Positions 34,563 to 40,270 of a DNA stretch of 40,270 nt are shown piece after piece. This DNA is from Flavimaricola sp. Its GTDB lineage: Bacteria > Pseudomonadota > Alphaproteobacteria > Rhodobacterales > Rhodobacteraceae. The DNA lies in the NCBI GenBank assembly GCA_020629175.1, contig JAHDDU010000026.1, positions 1 through 40,270 of the forward strand. Direction: 5' to 3'. Numbering within the stretch: the stretch's first letter is position 1; every line of letters starts with the position of its first letter. Below the pieces are notes generated by a model. The model ran no database searches and was not told the origin of the DNA. It was given only the letters and a program-made list of their open reading frames with translations. Both the position numbers and the translations under genes were made by a program.

Positions 34563-35150
34563 ATGGTTAAAGTCCTCACCATGGTTGGCGGGGTGGCGGG
34601 GGCGTTTGTCCTGTCACAAGCGCCGGAATTTTCGCAGCAATATGTGCAACGTTTGGCGGGGCAGGTGGATGCGCTGACAACGATTGTCGTCGATTTTGAT
34701 CGGTCGGCTGTAGAGGCGGGCTTTGGCCGCGAAGAGGCCTTGCAGCAATTGACCGGCACTCCGTTCCTTTTGGATCGACAGGCCGATATGCGGCGCACCT
34801 TTGCCCGGCATGCACGGCTGAGCGAAGATTTGGCCGTTTTGAGAGAGGCCGCACCAATGCAACGCCTGACGTTGCTGCACCGCCATCGGGATGTTGAGAC
34901 TGTCACGGCCACCTGGTCCGATTTTGCACCAGCCGTCCCGGCTTCGGCAGCGGGCCTTGTGGCCGGTGGGGTGGGTTTTGCCGCGGGCGGCGGGGTGTTG
35001 GCCGCGCTGGGCGTGCTGATCATGGCTCCGCTTCGACGCCTCCGCGCCAAGCGGACCGAGTCGCCCGTGCGGTCGGAACCGATCTTGCGCAAACCGCCCG
35101 TTGTCCTGAAGGATCCAAACCGACCAGTATTGATGGGAGAGACGCGATGA
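34563..35150 (+). CDS. DUF2937 family membrane protein
   Basis: A 195-residue protein of unknown function. The N-terminus MVKVLTMVGGVAGAFVLSQA, followed by PEFSQQYVQRLAGQVDAL, matches my memory of DUF2937. It has an N-terminal hydrophobic segment (about 4-20) and a second one near 123-150 (SAAGLVAGGVGFAAGGGVLA and beyond). The loop of about 100 residues between them is probably periplasmic, and the tail is basic. It follows proS by 72 bp. ATG 34563 is favoured because the frame above it does not look like the family. Its stop overlaps the ThuA-like gene by 4 bp (ATGA), so the two are probably translationally coupled. Confidence 0.8.
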   Translation: MVKVLTMVGGVAGAFVLSQAPEFSQQYVQRLAGQVDALTTIVVDFDRSAVEAGFGREEALQQLTGTPFLLDRQADMRRTFARHARLSEDLAVLREAAPMQRLTLLHRHRDVETVTATWSDFAPAVPASAAGLVAGGVGFAAGGGVLAALGVLIMAPLRRLRAKRTESPVRSEPILRKPPVVLKDPNRPVLMGETR

Positions 35151-35857
35151 CACAGGCCTTGATCACATGGGGCGGCTGGGACGGGCACGAGCCTGACAAA
35201 GTCGCTGAAATCTTCCGCGTGATGTTGGAAAGCGCCGGGATGGACGTCTACGTGACGGACACCGTGGCCGTATTCGATGATCCCGACTATCTGCAAACGC
35301 TCGACCTTATCGTGCCAGTCTGGACGATGAGCAGCCTGAGCCGTGAGGCCGCAGGCCATGTTTCAGAGGCGGTCGCGCGGGGAACGGGTTTAGCCGGTTG
35401 CCACGGCGGCATGTGTGATGCTTTTCGCGACAACACGCTATGGCAGTTCATGACAGGTGCCAATTGGGTGGCCCACCCGGGAGGGGACGGCGTGCCGCAC
35501 CGGGTCAATATCACCTCCGATGATCCGCTCGTCGCGGGATTGGAAGATTTTGATGTGTCGACCGAACAATATTATCTGCACGTGGACCCCGCGAACAAAG
35601 TTCTTGCTACCACGCGCACCAACGTCGTGACTTGGTACCACAGCCCAAACGGCTCGGTCGATATGCCCGTGGCCTGGACCCGATCGTGGGGACATGGCCG
35701 GGTGTATTACAACGCACTTGGTCATCAGGCCAATGTCATTGCGGACGGCCCTGCGCATGAGATGCTGCGACGCGGGTTGCTTTGGGCGGCGGAAGGCAAG
35801 GCCCTTGCCGCTGGGCAAGACGTCGCCCAATGGCAGGCCGAGGGGAACCATTTCTAG
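35147..35857 (+). CDS. ThuA-like domain protein
   Basis: A 236-residue cytoplasmic protein of the ThuA family (class I glutamine-amidotransferase-like fold). Signs are the opening ALITWGGWDGHEPDKVAEIF, the central GTGLAGCHGGMCDAFRDN, VAHPGGDG, and the late VAWTRSWGHGRVYYNALGHQ with its GRVYY motif. ThuA proteins have been linked to trehalose and disaccharide metabolism in rhizobia, but no sugar genes are near and the reaction is unknown. Translationally coupled to the DUF2937 gene by a 4-bp overlap. A weak hairpin (35884-35898) follows. Confidence 0.85.
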   Translation: MTQALITWGGWDGHEPDKVAEIFRVMLESAGMDVYVTDTVAVFDDPDYLQTLDLIVPVWTMSSLSREAAGHVSEAVARGTGLAGCHGGMCDAFRDNTLWQFMTGANWVAHPGGDGVPHRVNITSDDPLVAGLEDFDVSTEQYYLHVDPANKVLATTRTNVVTWYHSPNGSVDMPVAWTRSWGHGRVYYNALGHQANVIADGPAHEMLRRGLLWAAEGKALAAGQDVAQWQAEGNHF

Positions 35858-35883
35858 CCATCGCTTGACCACATCCGGCAATC

Positions 35884-35898
35884 CCGCCACACAGGCGG
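35884..35898 (+). terminator. Weak hairpin between thuA-like gene and lolC
   Basis: CCGCC (35884-35888), loop ACACA, GGCGG (35894-35898). A short GC stem without a U tract; at most a partial terminator. Confidence 0.25.
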
Positions 35899-35922
35899 AA
35901 CCCGACGGCGTGAGGAGTTTCC

Positions 35923-37212
35923 ATGGCAGGCAGCACAGCTCCATTCTCTCGATTTGAGTGGATGATCGCGTGGCGCTATATCCGCGCCAAACGCGCCGAA
36001 GGCGGTGTATCTGTGATGACATGGATCAGCCTGATCGGGGTGACGCTGGCCGTTTTCGCTCTCGTGGCGACACTGGCATTGCGCTCTGGCTTTCGGGCGG
36101 AGTTCATTGACACGATGCTCGGCGCCAATGCCCATGTCACCGTCTACAAACAGACGCCGATTGCGGGCACCAACATCATCAGCCAACAAATCGCGGACTA
36201 TGATGATTTGACCGACGCTCTGGATGCTGTGCCCGGTGTGCTGCGCGCTGCGCCGCTTGTCCGCGGGCAGGTGATGGTGAACCGTGGCAACAACAATCTG
36301 GGTGTTCAGGTCTATGGCATCACAGGCGAGGATTTGGCCGCGATCCCGCTTGTTGCGCAGTCTCCGGATGAGAGTTTTGGCGACCTTGGCCGATTTGATG
36401 AAGGCATTGCCATCGGATCCGGCATCGCCCGCGATCTGGGCGTCACACTTGGGGACCGGATCAGGATCATCTCTCCTAACGGTGCGCGCACGGCTGTGGG
36501 GACTAGCCCACGCGTGGGGGCCTATGAGGTGGTTTATGTTTTCTCCACTGGGCGGTTTGAGATTGACGGCACCCGCATCTATATGCCGCTCGCCGAAGCG
36601 CAAAGCTTTTTCAATCGCGATGGTGTGGTGGATGAGATTGAGGTCATGCTGGATGAGCCGGAAAGTGTAGAGGGCATCGTCCCAGACTTGATCGCAACCT
36701 CTGGCGCGGGCGCCTTCCTTTGGACATGGCGCGAGAATGCGTCCGGTTTCAACCGCGCCCTCGATATGCAAGACAACTTCATCTTTATCCTGCTGTCGAT
36801 GCTGGTTCTCATCGCCTCTCTCAACATCGTGTCAGGGCTTGTGATGCTCGTGAAAAACAAAGGGCGTGACATCGGAATTTTGCGGACAATGGGGCTGAGC
36901 GAGGGATCCGTCCTGCGGGTCTTTTTCCTTGTTGGTGCATCTATCGGGACGATAGGCACGATTGCCGGCGTGGTTTTGGGGGCGGTGTTCTCATGGAACA
37001 TCCATCACATCTATGCGCTCGTTGATCGTCTCTCGGGTAACGGTGTCGAGCGGCTGGAGGCACAGGGCTTTTTCTTTCCCGATGCCATTCTCGAGCCCGG
37101 TGATATCGCAGCGACCGTCGTCCTCAGCCTCGCGCTTAGCTGGCTCATCACCCTGTTTCCAGCACGACGTGCGGCCCGCATGAACCCTGTTGAGGCTTTG
37201 CGCTATGAGTGA
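35923..37212 (+). CDS. lolC: Lipoprotein-releasing ABC transporter permease (LolC/LolE family)
   Basis: Inner-membrane subunit (429 residues) of the Lol transporter that extracts outer-membrane lipoproteins and passes them to LolA. Topology is typical: one membrane helix at about 25-48 after [20 protein letters not shown], a long periplasmic domain (about 50-270), then three helices (about 275-300, 325-355, 385-410) and the C-terminal [16 protein letters not shown]. Only one such gene precedes lolD, so a homodimer like the described LolF arrangement is likely (inference). Its end overlaps the lolD start by 8 bp. Confidence 0.93.
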   Translation: MAGSTAPFSRFEWMIAWRYIRAKRAEGGVSVMTWISLIGVTLAVFALVATLALRSGFRAEFIDTMLGANAHVTVYKQTPIAGTNIISQQIADYDDLTDALDAVPGVLRAAPLVRGQVMVNRGNNNLGVQVYGITGEDLAAIPLVAQSPDESFGDLGRFDEGIAIGSGIARDLGVTLGDRIRIISPNGARTAVGTSPRVGAYEVVYVFSTGRFEIDGTRIYMPLAEAQSFFNRDGVVDEIEVMLDEPESVEGIVPDLIATSGAGAFLWTWRENASGFNRALDMQDNFIFILLSMLVLIASLNIVSGLVMLVKNKGRDIGILRTMGLSEGSVLRVFFLVGASIGTIGTIAGVVLGAVFSWNIHHIYALVDRLSGNGVERLEAQGFFFPDAILEPGDIAATVVLSLALSWLITLFPARRAARMNPVEALRYE

Positions 37213-37894
37213 TGCAGCCGCAGCCCTGTCTCTGACGGGCATCACCAAAGCCTACAATCACGGCAAACCAAATGAGGTGAGCGTGCTGCGCGGCGTCGAT
37301 TTGGAGGTTGCCGCTGGCGAAGTTGTGGCACTCGTTGCGCCCTCGGGCGCGGGCAAATCCACGCTGCTGCATATCGCGGGATTGCTGGATGTGGCTGACA
37401 GCGGAACAGTCAGCTTGGCGGGGCAGGATTTCTCCAAACTATCGGACCGCAAGCGAACGGCGGCGCGGCGGCAGGACATCGGCTTTATCTATCAGTTCCA
37501 CCATTTGCTGCCCGAGTTCACGGCGCTCGAAAACGTTGCTCTGCCGCAATACGCCAATGGCGTCCTAGCCGCCGAGGCGCAAGCACGGGCGCTTGATCTG
37601 TTGTCCCGCGTTGGGGTGGATGGCCGTGCCGATCACCGCCCAGCGGCCCTCTCGGGAGGCGAGCAACAACGGGTCGCCTTTTGTCGTGCCTTGGCAAACG
37701 AGCCGCGCCTATTGCTGGCCGATGAGCCGACGGGCAACCTTGATCCCGGCACGTCGGATCAGGTTTTTGAGGCACTGATGGCCCTCGTTCGCGACACTGG
37801 GCTTGCCGCTGTCATCGCCACCCACAACCCAGAGCTTGCGGCCCGAATGGACCGCATCGTTCGCCTCGATCATGGAAAGTTGAGTGCTGCATGA
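37205..37894 (+). CDS. lolD: Lipoprotein-releasing ABC transporter ATPase LolD
   Basis: ATPase (229 residues) driving lipoprotein release. Walker A is APSGAGKST (about 45-53), followed by the Q-loop in [20 protein letters not shown], signature LSGGEQQR, and Walker [13 protein letters not shown]. The H-loop is ATHNPEL. The TGNLD sequence and the [11 protein letters not shown] segment are typical of LolD. ATG 37205 overlaps the lolC stop by 8 bp; an ORF start five codons upstream has no support. Its own stop overlaps the dehydrogenase gene by 4 bp. Confidence 0.95.
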   Translation: MSDAAAALSLTGITKAYNHGKPNEVSVLRGVDLEVAAGEVVALVAPSGAGKSTLLHIAGLLDVADSGTVSLAGQDFSKLSDRKRTAARRQDIGFIYQFHHLLPEFTALENVALPQYANGVLAAEAQARALDLLSRVGVDGRADHRPAALSGGEQQRVAFCRALANEPRLLLADEPTGNLDPGTSDQVFEALMALVRDTGLAAVIATHNPELAARMDRIVRLDHGKLSAA

Positions 37895-38865
37895 AGATCA
37901 CCGTTCAAGAGATTGAAGAAACGTCGAAATCTGCGATGAGAGCGCATGGCGCGGCGCATTGGCAGGCCTCTGAAGTCGCGCGTGCGGTCGCGAGGGCGGA
38001 GGCCACTGGCAACATCATCTGTGGGCTCTACTACCTCGAAAGTTATTGCACCCAGCTGCACTCAGGCCGGGTGAACGGCACGGTTGAGCCGGAGGTTTCA
38101 TCGCCAAAACCGGGCAGCATTTATGTAGACGCCAAATTCGGCTTTGCCCAACCTGCGTTCGCGCGCGGGCTCAGCCCTGCGATTGAGGCCGCGAAGACCA
38201 ACGGCATCGCAAGCCTTGCGGTCGGTCACGCGCACACTTGTACGTCACTGGGGTTTTTCACCGAACAGATCGCGGCGGCGGGACTGATCGGCATCGGCAT
38301 GACCAATGCCTCGGCCATCGTCGTCCCACCCGGTGGTACGCAACCCACGATTGGCACGAACCCCATCGCTTGCACTGTGCCAGGCACGCCCGATCCTGCA
38401 ATGCATTTCGATTTCTCAACCTCTGCCGTGGCCTTGGGCAAGATTACAATGGCCAAAGCCGCAGGCGAGAGCATCCCCCTCGGCTGGGCCGTAGATGCTG
38501 CGGGTCAACCCACAACTGACCCTGCCGAAGCGTTGAAGGGCGGGCTGGTCAGCACTGGGGAGTACAAGGGTTGGGGGCTTGGCCTGATGGTTGAGCTTTT
38601 GGCGGCTGGCATGACGGGCGGCGTGACATCGCAAAACGTCAAAGGGCTAAAGCTGCCAGACGGTGCGCCACACGACCTCGGCCAGTTCTACATTCTGATC
38701 GATCCGGCGACCCATGGTGCCGCTTTCGCTGATAGGCTGGCGGAAGTCGCTGCTGCGGTCTCGGCGCAAGACGGCGCGCGCATTCCCGGCGCGCAGCGGC
38801 GCGTGATGACCGAGGTTGATGTGCCCGATGCGCTCTGGACACGGGTTCTCGAATTGGCAGGGTGA
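37891..38865 (+). CDS. Ldh family NAD(P)H-dependent oxidoreductase (malate/L-lactate dehydrogenase type)
   Basis: A 324-residue cytoplasmic dehydrogenase of the Ldh_2 family (malate, sulfolactate, ureidoglycolate and piperideine-carboxylate reductases). Evidence: GRVNG near residue 60, a conserved His in [54 protein letters not shown], and [16 protein letters not shown]. The substrate is not fixed by these motifs. It is coupled to lolD by a 4-bp ATGA overlap, although the two have no obvious shared task. Slightly shorter than some relatives (about 335-350) but with no missing block that I can see. Confidence 0.88.
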   Translation: MKITVQEIEETSKSAMRAHGAAHWQASEVARAVARAEATGNIICGLYYLESYCTQLHSGRVNGTVEPEVSSPKPGSIYVDAKFGFAQPAFARGLSPAIEAAKTNGIASLAVGHAHTCTSLGFFTEQIAAAGLIGIGMTNASAIVVPPGGTQPTIGTNPIACTVPGTPDPAMHFDFSTSAVALGKITMAKAAGESIPLGWAVDAAGQPTTDPAEALKGGLVSTGEYKGWGLGLMVELLAAGMTGGVTSQNVKGLKLPDGAPHDLGQFYILIDPATHGAAFADRLAEVAAAVSAQDGARIPGAQRRVMTEVDVPDALWTRVLELAG

Positions 38866-38942
38866 CGCGCACCCACGGGCTTGTGAATTGCTCGTCTCCT
38901 TTGGTCCGCTATCTCTGCGGGAGACACCTAAGGAGTTGTGTG

Positions 38943-39578
38943 ATGAAAATCTTGGTAACAGCGGTGATGATACTCGGGGCCAGCGCGGCGCAGGCGGGGC
39001 CGATTAGCTTTGCCTCTGGCTGGGCGGAGCAGCGGCTGCAGATTTTCAATTCGAACGATTACAGCTTTGGTAATTCGCTTGGCATCGTGTCCGAAGGGGC
39101 CGTGTCATTGGCGTGGACCCGAACAAGCCGCGCCGATTGGGACAGCACCGGTGCGTCATGGTCATGGGACGTCAGCGCCTCGGTACCGGCGACAGACCTC
39201 GCGCGGCGGGGCGGGGATGATCGCAATATCTCGGTCTATTTTGTTTTCCTGCCCGAAGACATCGCGGCCTCAATGGAGGGGGCCAACATCCGTCAGCTGA
39301 ACGGCAATCCCAACGTGCGCATCCTGCAATACGTCTGGGGCGGCGCCTACGGCCGGGGCACGCAAGTCGGCTCGCCCTATGCGCCGGGGCAGAGCGTGAC
39401 CGTGGCCCTGCGGCAGGCGGGCACCGGCAGTCATTCGGAGAACGTTGATCTGGCAAGGGACTTTCGCGCGGCCTTTGGCACAGAGCCGGGCGCGCTTGTG
39501 GGCCTCGCGGTATCTGCGGACAGCGATGACACCGACAGCGTTATCCGTGCGTCCGTCAGCAATCTGGTGCTGCGCTAA
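38943..39578 (+). CDS. Exported DUF3047 family protein
   Basis: A 211-residue protein. The signal peptide is MKILVTAVMILGASAAQAGP with cleavage after AQA. The mature part contains SLAWTRTSRADWDSTGASWS, VYFVFLPEDI, and ILQYVWGGAYGRGTQVGSPY, which I recognise as DUF3047; the W-G-G segment is the family hallmark. Probably a periplasmic beta-rich fold of unknown function. ATG 38943 follows TAAGGAG. Just before it, GTCTC (38894-38898), CCGC, GCGG and GAGAC (38921-38925) form a bulged stem in the leader. Its stop overlaps the convergent lipoprotein gene by 4 bp. Confidence 0.83.
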   Translation: MKILVTAVMILGASAAQAGPISFASGWAEQRLQIFNSNDYSFGNSLGIVSEGAVSLAWTRTSRADWDSTGASWSWDVSASVPATDLARRGGDDRNISVYFVFLPEDIAASMEGANIRQLNGNPNVRILQYVWGGAYGRGTQVGSPYAPGQSVTVALRQAGTGSHSENVDLARDFRAAFGTEPGALVGLAVSADSDDTDSVIRASVSNLVLR

Positions 39579-40246
39579 GGGTCGCAAATCTGCGGCGTGA
39601 CCAACTCGGGGTAGGGCACGCGGACGTTTTGCGCCAAGGGCTCGCTGAGGGGTGGTAGCGCGAAGTATTCGGACAATACGCCATGCAGCCGTACGGTCCG
39701 CGCCGCCTCGGGGGCGAGGGCGCGGCAGCATATGTATTCCTCCATCATCGCACCTTGCTGTTCATAGCCAAAGCTGAGGAAATCGGCAGAGGTTTCGGGG
39801 TTGATCAAATAGGGATCGCGCTGGGTCACATGCTCATACGCGGCGCGCAGCGGGTGATAGCCGGTCAGATCACGGTTCTGCCATTGCCAGACGTGCACCA
39901 TTTCATGACCAAAGAGCATGGCGGCGGGCAGGTAGATGCTGTCGGGGAAATTCGGCATGAAATCATCGGTATAGACGCCGTCTTTGATGTAGATGTCATT
40001 GAACACCACAGCGGCGAGGGGGGAGACTGTGACTGTCTGCCCCTCCGGCGCGGGCCAAATCCGCTGCTGGCAGGTGGTGCGGGCGCGGACAGGCACAGTG
40101 CGCTCGGGCGCAAAGGGCAGCCCCTCCACCACCCGCGCAAACCGCGGCGCCTGAGGCCCCTGGATCGCTTGGGTAAACGCAACTTCGCTGTCGGTCAGTG
40201 GCCTGCCGCAGGACATGAGGAGGAGAGCGATGAGGAGTGGGCGCAT
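39575..40246 (-). CDS. Putative HExxH zinc-protease-like lipoprotein
   Basis: A 223-residue protein with a lipoprotein-type start MRPLLIALLLMSC; Cys13 would be lipidated, although Met at the -2 position is unusual. Residues 113-118 read GHEMVH, a zinc-binding HExxH motif (His114, Glu115, His118), in a setting (SIYLPAAMLFGHEMVHVWQW) like membrane-proximal DUF4157-type peptidases. The later MMEEYICCRAL could provide the third ligand. Whether it cleaves protein or peptidoglycan is unknown. The start at 40246 is close to the window edge, so its promoter is not visible. Confidence 0.75.
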   Translation of the reverse strand: MRPLLIALLLMSCGRPLTDSEVAFTQAIQGPQAPRFARVVEGLPFAPERTVPVRARTTCQQRIWPAPEGQTVTVSPLAAVVFNDIYIKDGVYTDDFMPNFPDSIYLPAAMLFGHEMVHVWQWQNRDLTGYHPLRAAYEHVTQRDPYLINPETSADFLSFGYEQQGAMMEEYICCRALAPEAARTVRLHGVLSEYFALPPLSEPLAQNVRVPYPELVTPQICDP

Positions 40247-40270
40247 GGGCAGTCCTGTGGCTGGGTCAGC

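Noticed and set aside
35854-36771. Minus-strand open frame (305 codons) opposite lolC
   Set aside because: Antisense to conserved lolC sequence, no signal or domain seen.
1-40270. Mobile element, prophage, CRISPR array, tRNA or defence island
   Set aside because: No transposase, integrase, terminal repeats, spaced repeats or cloverleaf was found, and nearly all genes are housekeeping or metabolic.

Overview
The window looks like ordinary chromosome of a GC-rich alphaproteobacterium, most likely a Rhodobacteraceae/Roseobacter-group species. This is inferred from gene content, not from a marker phylogeny. The evidence is the short HisG paired with HisZ beside hisS, a 757-residue class II ribonucleotide reductase, a DUF1489 gene, the perM-hdaA-ppk-ppx run, a short alphaproteobacterial-type ProS, a Hint-domain protein and many 1-4 bp ATGA/GTGA gene overlaps. 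I see no tRNA, rRNA, CRISPR array, insertion sequence, phage gene or integration site. No stretch of more than about 220 bases lacks a gene.

Layout. Positions 1-9116 (minus) form one tightly coupled operon, xdhA-xdhB-xdhC followed by a BMP-type ABC importer (ATPase, two permeases, binding protein). It reads as a purine uptake and oxidation unit. Positions 9284-17420 (plus) carry dnaE, a lipoprotein gene, and hisS, a 62-residue membrane protein, hisZ and hisG; slyX lies on the minus strand between the lipoprotein gene and hisS. A GC-rich hairpin region and a DUF1489 gene follow, then nrdJ at 18114-20387 with a good NrdR-box match upstream.

Positions 20396-24720 are the most accessory-looking part. 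An ArsR-type repressor gene is divergent from a coupled NIPSNAP-ABM gene pair; a TauD-type dioxygenase gene is divergent from a LysR regulator; then an LpxR-like outer-membrane protein. A Hint-domain protein and rpsD with a structured leader follow. Positions 26732-32317 (minus) hold perM-hdaA-ppk-ppx, linking control of replication initiation with polyphosphate turnover. Next come a fasciclin protein (minus), proS, DUF2937 and ThuA genes, a LolC/LolD lipoprotein-release transporter, an Ldh-family dehydrogenase, a DUF3047 protein and a HExxH lipoprotein.

The most interesting candidates are regulatory. They are an inverted repeat covering the -10 of an apparently leaderless arsR gene that faces two small dimeric-barrel enzymes (21067-21141), a 19-bp palindrome exactly filling the spacer of a predicted perM promoter (32348-32375), a two-hairpin leader before rpsD, and the small membrane protein embedded in the hisS-hisZ-hisG operon. 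I found no convincing wholly new multi-gene system.
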